A stretch of DNA of 64,000 nt from contig NC_037312.1 of the NCBI RefSeq assembly GCF_000143535.2, positions 2,170,001-2,234,000 on the forward strand. Reading direction: 5' to 3'. The stretch comes from Botrytis cinerea B05.10. Taxonomy: Eukaryota; Ascomycota; Leotiomycetes; Helotiales; Sclerotiniaceae. A program made the position numbers and the translations under genes. The notes under the pieces are model-generated. The model saw nothing but the letters and a program-made list of their open reading frames with translations. It had not been told where the DNA came from and made no database searches. Positions 35,996 to 49,185 of the stretch are shown piece by piece. Each line of letters opens with the position of its first letter. Positions within the stretch are counted from its first letter, which is position 1.

Positions 35996-37059
35996 GATCA
36001 TTCCCAAGACCTCCGGAAGGGGGAAAAGCCACAGAGTATCAAACAAATGCTTGTGACGTATCGGATCCGTCCAGGTGTGCCAGAAAGCGTCAATGTGTCA
36101 CTTCTTACCACCGCGTACTTCCTCTGACTCTCCCGCTGCTTCCCTTCAACTCTTGCTCGTCGGCTCCATGGCCATGTTACCTCTCTCGCCTTCTCGCCAT
36201 CCCCCTTCTCTTCCGCCCTCCCTTCCGTCTTCCATTCCTATATAACTTCATATCCATCGTATCTATATCCCTCATATCTATATCCCTCAGATTCCACACA
36301 CTGATCCCCAGTGTAAGCCGTTACTCCCGAGACACCACCATGTCATTGATCCCATTTACGCAGGTCCAGAGTCGACCTCTACATACAAAACCATATATCT
36401 TCACTGTTAAATAGCTTCCCCTGAGCACTTCTCGATTTGCATACCCATGATTCATCATTCATCGGATTCATTTCGTACATCGTATCCTGATCCATCCATT
36501 TCATACATGAAGGTGCACCAAGATTCATTCCACACCTCCAAAATCCCGATTATCCCGACAGTCCGTCCGAGTGCCGGAGCTTGCCTTGGTTTCCCATGCT
36601 TTGCCGTGGCTATCAACTCTTGGTCGTGTTTCCCCAAGCCCTTTCCAAGAAAATTGTAAAAATTCTTCCTTTTTTCCTGATTATCTTTTCATAACCATAC
36701 ACTTGGCTGTAAGTTGGGCACAATATCAATGTAATGCATCATTACCTAACCATTATGGGATAATCCCAGTTGCATTGGAAGTTTGATAAATCAAAATTTG
36801 ACAGAATTGACTAGATTTTCTTGGGGGACGGGGGAAGGGAAGAGATCCCGATGTAACACAAGGAAATGAACAAGAGATCACAGAGATTTGCAAAGGGCAC
36901 ACACGTACTGTTTGAGCAAAATCAAAAAGTCAAATAAAATTATGGTATCATACAGCCTTCATATTTTGATTTCTTAAGCTGCTTGCCTAGCTAAGTGTCC
37001 CTGCCATGCCATAATATCATAAAAAAACGCCGGAAGTAAAAGTCACTATTTGATCATAT
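35050..37059. other. intergenic region with simple repeats
   Basis: About 2 kb between carbonic anhydrase and eL8 with no convincing gene. It contains CAGCCAGT-type repeats near 35485-35515, a (GTGAT)n tract near 35648-35672 and a (TGTC)n tract at about 35960-35996. Confidence 0.6.
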
Positions 37060-38136
37060 TTAGATCTTGATAGCGCTCTCAAGGGCCTTGCGCTTCTTCT
37101 CAGTGCGGGCGTTAGCCTTAGCACCCATGATTCCACCTCCCCAGTGTCTGGTAGCGGACTCATCGTGTCCCTCCTTGATGGCTTGAACCAATTTCGACAT
37201 CTCGGACTTGTCCTCGGAGCGAACCTCAGTAAGGGCGAGGACAGCAGCGGTCTTCTTGTGAACGACCGTGCCGAGTCTAGCCTTACCCTTAATGATGGCG
37301 TATGGGACACCCATCTTCTTGCACAAAGCTGGAAGGAAGATAACCAACTCAATTGGGTCAACATCGTTAGGGATGAGAACCAAAGAGGCCTTCTTAGCTT
37401 CGATCAAACCAACAACGTGGTTAAGACCGTACTTGACGGCGTATGGCTTCTTGCTAACGTCTTCCTTCTTCTTTCCCTCCTTGATGGCGGTGGCCTCCTT
37501 CAAGAGACGCTCCTTCTTCTCAGGCTTGGTCTCTGGGCGGTACTTGTTGAGGAGCTTGAGGGCTTGGGCGGCGGTGTTACGGTCGAGAACGTGTTGGAAT
37601 TGAGCAATCGCAGGTGGAACCTTCAATCTCATGTTCAAGATCTTCTTTTGGCGTTGAAGACGGACATACTCGGGCCACTTCACCATACGGGAAAGGTTTC
37701 TTCTGGGCTGGATGTCTTGACCGATACCGTAGTTACGGGTGCGCTTCTCGATGAGAGGGTTCTTATTCTCATTAGTATTTGGATGGACATCAAAACGAGG
37801 ATTGAATTTACGTACCTTGGCTGCCTTCTTTCCTGCACCAGCTTTGGACTGGGGGAATGGGGCTGGCGCCGCCTTCTTTCCGGACTTTGGAGGCTGTCAT
37901 TGAGAAAAGTAGACATCAGCGAGTGTTCACCAAGTGTCTTCTTTGAACTCTAAAGAGACTACGTCTGGTATTTCTACACAGAGCATAGCTCAAGCCAAAT
38001 CAAAACCAAAAACCTCGAAAGGTAATTTGATTGAAAATTGCATCTCGACGTGCGATTGCTCGTAGAGGTACGAGAGCTGATGGCGAGTCGTATTATTTCA
38101 TTAAAAAAACAGTCAAAAACATTAATAGCTTACCAT
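37060..38136 (-). CDS. rpl8: 60S ribosomal protein eL8 (RPL8/L7Ae family)
   Basis: Minus-strand exons 38134-38136 (the ATG alone), 37816-37893 and 37060-37761, phase 0 throughout, give 783 nt and 260 residues. N-terminus [10 protein letters not shown], then [21 protein letters not shown], and the L7Ae RNA-binding domain with [11 protein letters not shown] and [14 protein letters not shown]. The C-terminus is [15 protein letters not shown]. Length fits eukaryotic eL8. The first intron (240 nt) directly follows the start codon, a common arrangement in fungal ribosomal protein genes. Strongly biased codon use. It shares a 285-bp divergent promoter with the thiolation gene. A long plus-strand ORF antisense to it is a shadow caused by codon bias. 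Confidence 0.97.
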
Positions 38137-38421
38137 ATTGATCGATTTCGAAGCGGCGAGAAGTTGTCGATTCGTAGTTGTCGTCGAGAGGAATAATATC
38201 AATCAGAAAAGGTTTTCTCGATTTTGAGAATTATTCAATGTGCGCGCTAGGGATATCAAAATCTTGGCACGCTAAGCTATTCTGGACTTATACTCACGTG
38301 AGAAGCGGGCAGTCTGTCCGCTTGATAAACTTCGCTATCGACATTTTTATTAATTCCCCGCGATGATTTGTGGATAAGAAATTCTGTGACATTGTTTGCC
38401 TTCGACAATCATTAAATAACA
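38137..38421. promoter_or_regulatory. bidirectional promoter between rpl8 and ncs6
   Basis: 285 bp separate two divergent start codons, so both promoters must lie here. No specific element was identified with confidence. Confidence 0.65.
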
Positions 38422-39714
38422 ATGGCACCAACTCCTTGTGCCATTTGCAAAACTGCAAGAGCTTTGATTATTCGACCAAAGAATCACCAAAAACTATGTA
38501 AAGCATGTTTTATCGGTATCTTTGAAGCAGAAATTCACCATACAATTACCTCTACATCACTCTTCTCACCCGGCGACAAAATCGCAATAGGAGCATCCGG
38601 AGGAAAAGACTCAACAGTACTGGCTTCAGTTCTCAAAACTCTCAACGAAAGATACAACTACGGACTCGAACTCGTTCTACTAAGTATTGACGAAGGAATA
38701 AAAGGTTATCGTGATGACTCCCTCGAGACTGTCAAACGCAATGCGGTCCAATACGATATGGCTCTTAAGATTGTAGGGTACGATGAATTATATGGATGGA
38801 CCATGGATCAAGTAGTCGAAACGATAGGCAAGAAGGGAAATTGTACATATTGTGGTGTCTTTCGCAGGCAGGCTTTAGATCGAGGGGCAAAAATGCTGGG
38901 TATCAACCATGTGGTTACAGGACACAATGCAGATGATGTCGCAGAAACTATTTTGATGAATCTACTGCGTGGAGATTTACCCAGGCTGGCGAGAAGTACT
39001 AGTATTGTCACCGGTGACGAATCGAGCGAGGTGCGTAGGAGCAAACCGCTGAAATATGCGTATGAGAAGGAGATTGTGCTATATGCGCATCACAAGAAGT
39101 TGGATTATTTCACGACGGAATGTCTATACAGTCCCGAGGCTTTCAGAGGTAGCGCTCGAAGTTTGATCAAGAATCTAGAGAGGGTACGACCTAGTGCCAT
39201 CTTAGATGTTGTGCGCAGTGGAGAAGACATGGCGAAGTTAGTGCCAGCTGAAGTTACCGGAATAAGTCACTGCAAGAGTCAGAAAGTCTCGTTGGCAACT
39301 ACGAATGACGAGGAAGAAGGCAATGGAGGTTGTGGAACTAATGGTCGATCAAGTGGAGGTGAAATGGCGGACATGGAAAAGAAACTTCAAGCAGACGAAG
39401 AAGCCTCAGGAAGAGAAATCGATGTGGCATCCATCGCATTGAATACCACCAGCGGCCAACGTCACGATAGAATAGACAAACCCCAAACACAAAAAGGTGC
39501 CAAAAAGGACGGCCGAAAACTCACAAAACAAACACTGGGAACGTGTAAGAAATGTGGATATATGTCCAGTCAAGAGATATGCAAAGCATGTGTTTTACTA
39601 GAGGGATTGAACAAGAATCGTCCGAAAATGGAAATAGAGGTGGATGTAGAGGATGAAGAAGAGAGTTCCACTCTAAGAAGGAGGATGGAAGGGTTGGCTC
39701 TCGCGGCTGGATAG
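38422..39714 (+). CDS. ncs6: cytoplasmic tRNA 2-thiolation protein 1 (NCS6/CTU1)
   Basis: Single exon, 430 residues. Part of the Ncs6-Ncs2 complex that thiolates U34 of cytosolic tRNAs for Lys, Glu and Gln, using sulfur from the Urm1 pathway. Seen: N-terminal zinc-binding CAICKTARA and CKAC, the PP-loop ATP site GASGGKDST near residue 60, [10 protein letters not shown] with catalytic-type Cys, [14 protein letters not shown], and a late [16 protein letters not shown] zinc ribbon near residue 375. A hydrophilic insertion of about 75 residues (about 295-370) precedes the ribbon. Intact. It is the head-to-head neighbour of a ribosomal protein gene, which fits a translation-linked role. Confidence 0.97.
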   Translation: MAPTPCAICKTARALIIRPKNHQKLCKACFIGIFEAEIHHTITSTSLFSPGDKIAIGASGGKDSTVLASVLKTLNERYNYGLELVLLSIDEGIKGYRDDSLETVKRNAVQYDMALKIVGYDELYGWTMDQVVETIGKKGNCTYCGVFRRQALDRGAKMLGINHVVTGHNADDVAETILMNLLRGDLPRLARSTSIVTGDESSEVRRSKPLKYAYEKEIVLYAHHKKLDYFTTECLYSPEAFRGSARSLIKNLERVRPSAILDVVRSGEDMAKLVPAEVTGISHCKSQKVSLATTNDEEEGNGGCGTNGRSSGGEMADMEKKLQADEEASGREIDVASIALNTTSGQRHDRIDKPQTQKGAKKDGRKLTKQTLGTCKKCGYMSSQEICKACVLLEGLNKNRPKMEIEVDVEDEEESSTLRRRMEGLALAAG

Positions 39715-40062
39715 GTTACATATATCACAGAGAAATGCCAAAAGATACCCAAGAAACACTGTCGCTTGTACCATGAACACTATTTTGGTTAAAGTGAAGT
39801 CTGAATTGTAAAAGTGACTTCCCGCATGCTCTGCCCTCCCTCATCAATATCTAATATTTTAAATCTTCGGCCAGTCTAATAACAGGAGCTCATTTTCGAA
39901 TTCTCGACTACACTCATGCCTTGCAAATATTCTCATCCTTCGCACCAAGTCCAGATAATTGCGCACTATCCTCCCAGTTACAACCACACTCTTCCAAACA
40001 AGAATCATCACGACTAAAAGCAGCGCAACGACCTATCTTTCTCCTCTTATCTAACAACAACA
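39715..40062. other. intergenic region
   Basis: 3' end of ncs6 and promoter of the next small gene. Nothing distinctive seen. Confidence 0.5.
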
Positions 40063-40625
40063 ATGTCCCCCCAATCATCCCAACCATCCTCCCCCTCCTC
40101 CAAACTCCTCCCACCCCCCTGTTCTCACCACCACTCCACAGTCCCCGCCACCAACCACAGTACTCCCCCCGACCCAGAACCCCCGAAAGACAAAGACAAA
40201 AACCAAAGCAACTCTAAAACCCAAACTCAAAATCCACATCAAGAATTCACAGGTCCCTCTCCATTCCTCTTCCATGCGCTCCGCAAGAAAAAGAACAAAG
40301 ATCTGAAAGCGGAGAGAGAAGAAGAGAGGAAGAAGGGCAGAGAAATAGAAGAGGGGAAGAGATTATTTGGGGGGATGGTGGCGGAGGTTTTGAGGGTTGG
40401 GAGTGAGTTGAAGGTGTGTATTTCTTTGTTGTTCGTTGTTTTTTTGGGGGGGGGGGGGTGGAAGAAGAGGGGGGTGAGAGATGAGGAGGGATATGGTGAG
40501 ATAGGATGAGAAAGAAGGAGAGAGAATGAAATGGGAGATCTAACAAACCGCAAAACTAGATCGAACACCCTGATGTAACCGACTCGGTTCTAGAGCAGGA
40601 AGCTTGGAAGATGGTTTTTTACTAG
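40063..40625 (+). CDS. small conserved-looking protein of unknown function
   Basis: Exons 40063-40413 and 40560-40625 join in phase 0 (138 residues). The intron is GTGTGT...CTAAC...TAG, 146 nt. The N-terminal ~65 residues are Ser/Pro/Thr-rich. A charged helical segment follows (about 70-100, HALRKKKNKDLKAER) and then an ordered C-terminal stretch FGGMVAEVLRVGSELK joined by splicing to IEHPDVTDSVLEQEAWKMVFY. The spliced second exon reads as a natural continuation and ends at a stop, which supports the model. I do not recognise the family. The intron contains a G10 run that could disturb sequencing. Confidence 0.7.
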
Positions 40626-42141
40626 TCGTGCTGTTTGTGGGTGTTATCCCTTTGAGGCTCTATTTTGTCTTGCATGAATTGTCTTCAATGGAAATATTGG
40701 ATTATAAACTTGGGAGGCTGTGGGCTGATATCTCTTCCGTCAGCAGGCCCTCCTTTGTTTTTGCGCATCCGGTGTACCGGTGTGCGTCCGAAAAATTGCG
40801 ATGTTTACACTCCGGCTCTGGGGAGATGAGATGAGATGAGATGAGATGAGATGCTGTGGAGAATTGAATTCGAAGTCCTTGCTGCAACGCAAGATGCTAT
40901 AGATATTTGGCAAGACTAGCACATTTATCTCCCATATGTTTTCAGCATCTGCGTTCAAGTGTATTGTCTTGCACTTGCAACTTTGCAACAACTTCACCAA
41001 CAGACCCCTGAGCCTTTTTCCCTGCTCCTCGGTCTGGCCCGTACACTATCAGCCCTTCTGCTCCTTCTCCCTCGTTTCGACTGTCAGCACAGATGCTCAC
41101 GGAACATATGTCATGACAGACTTCCTACATTCAACGGCAATAGCAAGCATTCCAGCTGCATAATGTGTGAATTTCCATCGGAATCAACTTGAGAGCGATT
41201 GTAGACTGGTGTACACGGTAAGAGAAGAAACAGGGAGAGAATTGTTCTTCACATAGAATATTTCCAATGCTTCAGATGATGGAAGACGCGATGAATGGAA
41301 GGAAAAAGGCAAAGGGTTGAAGTTGCCTTAAAAGAAAGAAACAGATGGTCTCGACCCTTTCCTTGCTTTGTACCGTTCGAGTGCCTGGATCATGCAAGCA
41401 TGGATCTTTGATATATTCGAAAGGAGAGCCTGCGGTCAGTCCTCTGCTATTTTGGTATATCTGATCTGTGCCTCATGCTTTGAAATTACAATGAGTCTGT
41501 AGGAAATTAACGCAAACCTGTGATGGCCAGCTCGCTGCTGACCGGATGCAATAGCAAATGGCTTCAATCCTCATTTACCAAACTCCCAATCTCTATGAAT
41601 TTTCCGGTGTGCGCCTTTCTGGGCTCAGACGGTTCACAGATGAAGCGAGGCAAGTACACCGACTTTTTCCTCTAGTCGTCTCCAAATTCGCGAAGCCTTC
41701 CCCTGCTCTAGATTTTTAGTGTTATACCAAGCCAACAAAGCTCTTCTAGACATTCTCGTCCCTTTCAAAATTTAGAGTTCAATGGTACGATAAAGACCTG
41801 AGAACATTGAAGGGATAAAACGGAAGAGGTCACATGGTCAGATTAACCAGGGACGATTCTGTGCGGGACCTTGCTCAGTACACGTGCTAGGACTTGGAAC
41901 AATTGTCGTTTTTACTACGAGCTATATTCTCCTCAACCATCATGTTCAGATGGGGCCGTCGAATGTGTTTTGTACTTCTAAGATACTATCGTGAAAGCAA
42001 CCAGACTAAAAGCCGCCAGGTTGTCTAAGAATACAGCCCAAAATTCTTTTCTATTTGCATGGCATCATGGCAATCAAACACAACACGGTGTAGCAAAACA
42101 CAGCAAACACAGGGACCTAAGCATGCAGCCTCAACAGGCTA
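40626..42141. other. intergenic region, no gene seen
   Basis: About 1.5 kb with only short ORFs. It contains a (GAGAT)n tract near 40826-40851. Confidence 0.55.
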
Positions 42142-43121
42142 TCATCCTCGATGCTTCTTAAATGCTTCTTGGGCCGACATTCCTTTCATGACTTCCTCTT
42201 TAACACGATCATCTGCTGCAACAAGATCTGGCAGAATTGAGACGACATCGGCTATTTTTCCTTTTGGAATGATGACAACGCCATTATTGGGATCGCAAAA
42301 CGCCAAATCTCCGGGGTGAATGTCCGTGCCGTCAATGTTCAACGCCACTTGAACAGCATGGGGCTTGGATTCGGCACCAGCACCAACAATTGATGTGCCG
42401 CGAGACCATATCTACGGGACTCGTCAGCAAAACTCTGAAATCGACGGAAGCATCATTGACAACTTGATAGTTGTGATTAGGTGATCTTGGCGAAGAGTAA
42501 AGGGGAGCATGCGGGGTTCCACGAGGACCCTTAAAGCTTAGATGAGAGGAAAATGGCTCAGAAACTGACAGGTAATCCAGTAGCCTCTAACTCTTGAAGA
42601 TCTCTGACCCTTCCACTAACAAGCACGCCTTTTGCGCCAAGTACTTGGGCCCTCATCGCCATGATTCCACCTAGCACCGCATTCTTTTGTCCCTCGGGCT
42701 GACTGATAATCACGATCGAGTCAGACACCGTGAGATCGACCCAGTGCTTATCAGTGGGAATGTTTGCGGTGGGGTAGTTGGAGAGATCTGTGCTATTTTT
42801 TGCGGTAAAAATAACAGTTGAAACAGGAGCAATAGTAATTATGTTGAAAGATTCAGATGTTGAAGTAAAGGCAGGTTTGAGGTCGGGAAGGAAACCAGCT
42901 CCTGGCACCTTGAGCTTGACAAGAGCATCTGCAATATCACATGCAGTGTATTTCTTTTGGAGAATTTCAATTTGCTTTTTGAGGACTATTGCCTGACTGG
43001 AAGTAGACATTGCTGGTGCACTGATGGACAATTTGATTAAAGGAGAGGGAGCTTTCCGAGGAGAAAAAGGGATAGAGAATATCCTCGACTTGGACAGGAA
43101 ATGTTTTCTGTAGATAGACAT
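42142..43121 (-). CDS. RraA-like / 4-hydroxy-4-methyl-2-oxoglutarate aldolase-like protein
   Basis: Minus-strand exons 42570-43121 and 42142-42411 (intron 158 nt, GTCAGT donor) join in phase 0 for 273 residues. Core motifs: YTACDIADALVKL, WVDLTVSDSIVII, AVLGGIMAMRAQVLGAKGVLVSGRVRD (the G-x-x-x-G-x-x-x-x-A and GxVRD region with Arg/Asp of the aldolase/RraA fold), then HPGDLAFCDPNNGVVIIP. These proteins act as class II pyruvate aldolases or oxaloacetate decarboxylases; the substrate here is unknown. The first 38 residues are basic and rich in Ser/Phe/Arg, with no acidic residue, and could be a mitochondrial targeting sequence. A second Met (about residue 39) would give a cytosolic form. Confidence 0.92.
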
Positions 43122-44838
43122 GAGAATCCGATGGAATGACTAGGTGTTCACCAGATGATAATCTGCAGTGCAGGTAAGATGTGAGATGTAATATTGTATT
43201 CGATAACTTATTCCGGCTTAGACATATTCCGGATGCCGCTCTATGTCTAATAAGTAGGTGTGTGTATGCTAATGCTTCGTGCTTGTGATCCGAACCCAAG
43301 TCAGTTGCAAATGAAATTGGCCTCCTACCCTCACACCAGGAATTTCAGCCAAGAGTCCCTCAAAGTCAGACTATCCAAACGGAACACCGATAGGAACCCA
43401 TTCCAATGGTTCCGAAAGTAGTTTCCCCAGTTATTCTCAAAAAACCTTTCGATTGTGTGCACTGACAACGGGTAAATAGTAACCACAAAGTCTAACAGGT
43501 CTCAGATCTTGGATTCTAGACAGGAATGACACAGATGTGAACTAAACTGTATTTGTATGACTAGGTGGTGCGGACATGACGGGTTTGAAGGGTTTGATGG
43601 ATCTCTCGTACAAGGAGTTCTATCTCGAGGTAGATGTTATTTATACCTAGCTAGGTATCATACACCTACTCTGTATACAACTGTTATAATCAACTGTATA
43701 ATGCAACCGTTGTTATATGTTCCAAACTCAGTTATATTAACTTACGATTTTGTTATTATATAAAAGGAGCCGAGAAACCGCCTCCAGAGATAGATGACGA
43801 CTGATATACAGGTGACTATACGGAGAACTGCGTATTACATTATACTCTCTATATATCATACTAGACCATACCATATATCACATCATACTCATGTCTAAAC
43901 CTGCCTAGCCAAATACCTAGTAATGTAATGCATCTCATGATTCAATAACTTCAGCCCGACAGGCTTTTGAAGATTTTGGAAGAAGGAGAAGGCGACTAGA
44001 AGACGACTTGCTAACTTCCTTCGACCTGATGTCTTTTCCTTTTTCCCCCTTTCGTTGATAATTGCTAGTACTAAGGTACATTGGTGGTACTACCATTCAT
44101 TGTGGCAAGGGGTCACTACCGTTTTGACTGGGTAGTTGCAGGTTAAATGGTCCTATGTTCAGGTACAGAATCATCAACTGTTGTTTAGCCGAATGTTATT
44201 TTACATCAAAACTCAACCTTTTTGATAAACTATTATAATTCGAAATATTGACAAATTAAATCCGAAATTTGTATCAACATGTATTTCGAAGTGAAATAAT
44301 AATTAAAAATTGATGGATTATTTTTGTGATTTTAATTGTCTTATGTAATCAGATTGAAAGTTTGATAAAGCTTATTTTAATGATTTTTATATAGAAAATC
44401 GAGTTTTTTTTATTTAATTTCTGAGTTTTAATCCTTGATAATTCTTGAAATATATGATTTTACAATTATAAGAATTATTGATATAAAAGCTTTCATTCGC
44501 TTACATGTAGTTGACATTGAATCAATTTTTATAAAGATATAATTAAATAAACTTAATAAGTTTGGGTGTGAGAAGTGGGTTGGCTAAACAGGAGTTGTCT
44601 AGTACTGTATTTACTTTTGATGCACATGAATTATCGCTAAATTTAATTTTAAATCTTTAAGACTTCGACACAAAAGTACAGGCCACAAAATACTGACATA
44701 AATTCCATTCCCCCTTCTCTCTCTCCCACGCTCTCCCTCTCTCTCTCTCTCTCTCTCTCTATTCTCCTTTCTGATTTCAACATTTGAATGAAGCAGTAAT
44801 AGTCACGAAAGAAAGGTCTCAAAGAATATCTTTTCATT
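43122..44838. other. intergenic region with very AT-rich stretch
   Basis: No gene seen. About 44200-44560 is strongly AT-rich and stop-filled on both strands, and a CT-rich tract (about 44703-44760) lies just upstream of the OMP decarboxylase start, a common fungal promoter feature. Confidence 0.55.
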
Positions 44839-45978
44839 ATGTCTCCCGCCGCCTTCCATCCTATTGCGAAAACCTCGTTCGAGGATCGAGGATCGAATAC
44901 AAAGCACCCCTTAACAGCCTACCTCCTTCGTCTCATGACCCTCAAGCAATCAAACCTCTGTGTCAGCGCCGATGTTTCTACTGCCGGCGAACTTCTCCGA
45001 TTGGCAGATTCTGTCGGTCCATCCATCGTCGTCTTGAAAACCCATTATGATCTCATCAACAACTGGGACTACAACCCAACAACAGGCACAGGAGCGCGCC
45101 TCAACCGACTCGCACGTCGTCATGGATTCCTTATATTCGAAGACCGGAAATTCGGGGACATTGGAAATACTGTGCAATTACAATACACCGAAGGCACTGC
45201 CAAAATTATCGAGTGGTCGCATATCACAAATGTTAACATGATACCTGGGAAAGCCAGCGTGGATTCTTTGGCCGAAGCAGCAGCACGATGGAGAGAGCGC
45301 AAACGTTATGAAGTCAAAACGAACATATCTGTTGGAACCCCCCGACCTGAAAGCATTGAAAGCGACGAAGATCAAATCACCACTCCTATAAACCTAAACA
45401 GCAATTGCAATGAAGTCACAGATGGTTCACATGGATTAGAAGCACACGATGAGGCGAATATTGGACGAAAAGCTAGTATCGTTTCTATTACCACCGTGTC
45501 GCAACATTTCGAACCGGCCAACTCACCACGCTCGCGCATCGATTTCGACATTGAGGAAGAATCATACCCGGGAATTGATGAGGCGCCTTTGGAAAGAGGT
45601 CTTTTGATATTAGCACAAATGAGCAGCGCGGGAAATTTCATGACGAGGGATTATACGGATGCATGTGTAGAGAGTGCGAGGGAACACAAAGAATATGTCA
45701 TGGGTTTTATCTCGCAGGAAACATTAAATACGGATCCGGATGATGATTTTATTAGTATGACTCCAGGATGTCAATTACCGCCTGAGAATGATGAGGATGC
45801 CGAGGTGGCGGGGGATGGAAAGGGGCAACAGTACAACACTCCATCGAAATTGGTAGGGTTAGGTTGTGATATTGTCATTGTAGGAAGAGGTATCATTCGC
45901 GCTGAAGATCCAAAGTGGGAGGCGGAGCGATACAGGAGGAAGGCTTGGGAAGCATATCAAGAGAGGATTGGAGCTTAG
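44839..45978 (+). CDS. ura3: orotidine 5'-phosphate decarboxylase
   Basis: Last step of UMP synthesis, in the cytosol. Single exon, 379 residues. Seen: N-terminal KTSFEDR and [29 protein letters not shown], the catalytic [13 protein letters not shown] (Lys and Asp of the D-x-K-x-x-D tetrad), [31 protein letters not shown], and a C-terminal [14 protein letters not shown] phosphate-binding loop. Between about residues 155 and 245 is a hydrophilic insertion typical of filamentous ascomycete enzymes and absent from the ~265-residue yeast protein. Intact. Confidence 0.98.
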   Translation: MSPAAFHPIAKTSFEDRGSNTKHPLTAYLLRLMTLKQSNLCVSADVSTAGELLRLADSVGPSIVVLKTHYDLINNWDYNPTTGTGARLNRLARRHGFLIFEDRKFGDIGNTVQLQYTEGTAKIIEWSHITNVNMIPGKASVDSLAEAAARWRERKRYEVKTNISVGTPRPESIESDEDQITTPINLNSNCNEVTDGSHGLEAHDEANIGRKASIVSITTVSQHFEPANSPRSRIDFDIEEESYPGIDEAPLERGLLILAQMSSAGNFMTRDYTDACVESAREHKEYVMGFISQETLNTDPDDDFISMTPGCQLPPENDEDAEVAGDGKGQQYNTPSKLVGLGCDIVIVGRGIIRAEDPKWEAERYRRKAWEAYQERIGA

Positions 45979-46316
45979 GGAAGGAATCGAAGAAGCAAAG
46001 CGAGCATTAGGCGAACGAAAGGTTGATCGGAGCTTGCTAAGGAAATAATTCATTTACAGGAGTACAAAGACGAGATGTTTGTCGATCATGTTGCACAAGG
46101 AGCATATTGGTAGCAAGAAATGATAAAAAGAGAGTTGGAAATTTCCATATATAGCTTATCTCTTAATTTGAGAGATTCAAGTTAGATACCCGTTAAAAAA
46201 TATGTTTTTGTTTGCTTCTTGATATCTGTAACATCTCTCCTATTTTGTGTGAGCTGCAATTGTAATCATCTCATTGACTCTCATTTTTTCATACCTTTTC
46301 ACCTTTCTATATCTAT

Positions 46317-46353
<37 letters not shown>

Positions 46354-46962
46354 CTCCAAAAACTCTTCTCAACAGTTTTGGGATTGTGTAAATCGATAGC
46401 TTCATCATCGCTTAGAAACCAGGTAAATAGATACATGCCATGAGCTAGCTAGCTGCTAAAGTCACATAGATTGCATTGCAATCTACTCGTCTGAGCCTCC
46501 CTTTTTTTTACGCTCTCCACATATTCAAGAACATTGTTCTTCTTCCTCCTCCTCGTCCTCGTTATTGATTGCACAGCAGAGTAAATTAACCCCCGCACCC
46601 CCCCCTCTCTCTGCGTGTATGTCTGGGGAATATGTGTTATGGAAAGAAGAGGGCGGGTGTGAATTAACATCAAGATCTCAAGCGATACATTTCAAATGCA
46701 TTATTTTTCAGATATTTGACTTGGATAATAAATATGAAAAATGTAAATGCGAAATCGTCATTTCGATTGCCATATTTGGGATATCCAAATAATACATGTA
46801 CTCTGATCTACTAGCTGCGCTATCCAAGGACGTGTTTCCATCTATCCAGAGACAAAAAAACACAAACGCTGGAAGGGGAACTGGTATCCAAACATTATTG
46901 CCAACCCCGCTATTGTTTTTCGCAAACACAATATGAACCTAGCATGCATAAATACTGAGCTT
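45979..46962. other. intergenic region with long poly-T run
   Basis: Lies between two convergent genes. About 36 consecutive T at 46318-46353; no gene seen. Confidence 0.65.
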
Positions 46963-49185
46963 CTACGTAAGCACACCTTCCCCTCCCTCTGCCCCTGCAT
47001 CCACATCGCCCCTCCTCCTTTCATTAGCCTCTTTATCCGCCTCCACTCTCCTCATTCTCACCCCCCTTCCCCTTCCACAACATCCCAGCGCCAACGGCAA
47101 CGGCACCACCACCAACGCCAACACCGCCTGCAAAACCAACGCATTATACATATTCCCCGGCGGCCTCACAGTCCCATCATCCTGGGACCCATCTGAAACC
47201 CCCCCTGCCCTCAACTTATCACTCGCAATAATAAAAATGCCTCCCAGCAACTGACCTCCAGACCAACAAATCGTGCTCGTCACTTCCGGCGAAACCGGAT
47301 GCGTGATCTCAATTAAATATTCCAGCGCGACCGGCACTAAACTGAAACTTGCCGCGCCCAGAATCGACAGAATGGCATAGATGGCCGCGAGACTGCGGGT
47401 TTGCGGCGCCCATGTGAATGCCAGGTAGCAGATTCCCAGAATGGGGATTTGGATTTTGATGGCGAGGAGATAGGTTTTGGTGCGGTCGATGAGGGGGGAG
47501 GTAATTGCGGCGGCGACGAGACCGACGACGATGAGAAGGGCGCCCGCGATGCCGGCGTCGGTTTCGGAGAAGGAATAGGGTGAGAGCATTTGGTTTATGA
47601 GGGAAGAGATGCTGTTGAAGAGGCCAACGTAGAACCAGAAGGGAAACATCATCATGTAGAATTCAGGGGAGCGAAGCAGGAAGCGAAGTGAGGCACCCAG
47701 CGCATGTTTTGGCTCTTCTGAGGATGCAGAGCAGGGGGTTGGTGGCTCTTTAGGGATGAAGAAAGATGGGATGGTCGCTATGGTGGACTGTATGATAATT
47801 AGCATCGTAGAAGCAAAGGTAACTAATTGTTCGAACTTACAATAATAGAGATATAAAGAACCATATTCGGTATACTCCCTACACTTCCCGCCCAAAACGG
47901 ATCAATCAACTGTGCCAACGCACCCCCAAAAGGATTAGCCAAACTCATCACCGCCGTCGCAGCCACTCTTCCTTGATTCGTAAACCACAAATCCGAATAT
48001 CGAGTCGGCGCTGCCAACACAAACGGTTGAGCAACTCCCGTTAGAATTTGTCCAAACATCACTCCTCCAAAATTTCCATGCGGACCCGATCTTGTAGCTC
48101 CATAGCGGATCCAATTTCCCAGCAACAAAAGTACGGATGAAATGACAATAGCAGGTTTAGGTCCTCCGTGATGAAGCACGTAGATAACAAAGGGGCTCGC
48201 CAGCACAAATGCAAAGAGGAAAGCGGTACTGAGCCAATTGATCGCGGATTCGGAGACGTTGTAGTATTGCGAAACCGTCGTCGAGCTTGCAGAGAAGGTT
48301 AACCACTATACGCATCATCCAAATTAGCACATCTTCAACCACAACACTCGGCACAGAATCATGAACCTCCCCAGAACCGGGTCAAAATGTAGTGGAAAAA
48401 ATATGAAATTCTCTAGTATCACTTACATCCCAACTAACAACAATGTTCAAAAGAACCAATTGTACCAATCCAAACCACCTCCTCTTATACACCCTAAAGT
48501 TCCCCGCGTTCGAACCCGCAACATTACGCTCCGAACTTCTTCTCCGCAGTCCCTCATCCGCAGCTCCATCTACACCGGTTCCACCCCTCCGTACACCTCC
48601 TTCCTCTTCATCCGGCAATAAATCATCCCCGCTATTCAATTCCGACAAATCCAAATCATCTATATCCTCAACTTCTTCTTCCAGGACTGCCCTCTCACTC
48701 CCATTCTCTTGTCCTTTCGCTACCTGTGTATTCAACACACCCGTCTGCGTATTCGTCCCATTCGTTCTCTCCCCCGCCTTATATTTAGACTTCTGCTTCG
48801 ACTTTCCGCGTAGATCTTTCATGGCCGTCCAGCCTTTCGGCATACCGTGGTGGTAATGCGTCTCCTTCTCGATATTCCTCTCCTTATCCCCCTTCTCAAT
48901 TATTCCAATCTCTCCAATCCCCAGATCCTCTTCTTTATTCTCTCCCGGCGTTCTATCCTTCTCTTTCTCTATCCCCTTCTCTGAATCCTCTGTATATCCC
49001 ACCTGAATACTATCCGCACTATCTCCTGTAGTTTCTTTATATCCAATCTTCGGATCTTTTTCTTCGTCGCTGTAGATTGTCTCGTCTCTATCCGTATCGC
49101 TATTCCTCTCCGTTTTCTCTTCTATACTTTTTTCCAATCCATTCGAATTCAATTGTGTCGAAACCTCCATCTTCCTTCCTTCCAA
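46963..49185 (-). CDS. MFS transporter, FLVCR-like
   Basis: Minus-strand exons 48427-49185, 47841-48305 and 46963-47787 join in phase 0 (682 residues). The first ~220 residues are hydrophilic, Glu/Asp/Lys/Ser-rich and presumably cytosolic. Membrane segments then start at RRWFGLVQLVLLNIVVSWDW. Seen: YNVSESAINWLSTAF, LLGNWIRYGA, GQILTGVAQPFVLAAPTR and ANPFGGALAQLIDP, which is the FLVCR/DIRC2-like subgroup pattern, with about 12 predicted helices. Relatives move heme, choline or other small molecules; the substrate here is not deducible. The C-terminal tail is short and charged. The long acidic N-terminal extension is the main oddity. Confidence 0.9.

Noticed and set aside
37144..37953. 269-residue plus-strand ORF opposite rpl8
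   Set aside because: Shadow of a highly codon-biased ribosomal gene.
37894..38133. Possible intronic snoRNA in rpl8 intron 1
   Set aside because: No convincing paired C and D boxes with flanking stem were found.
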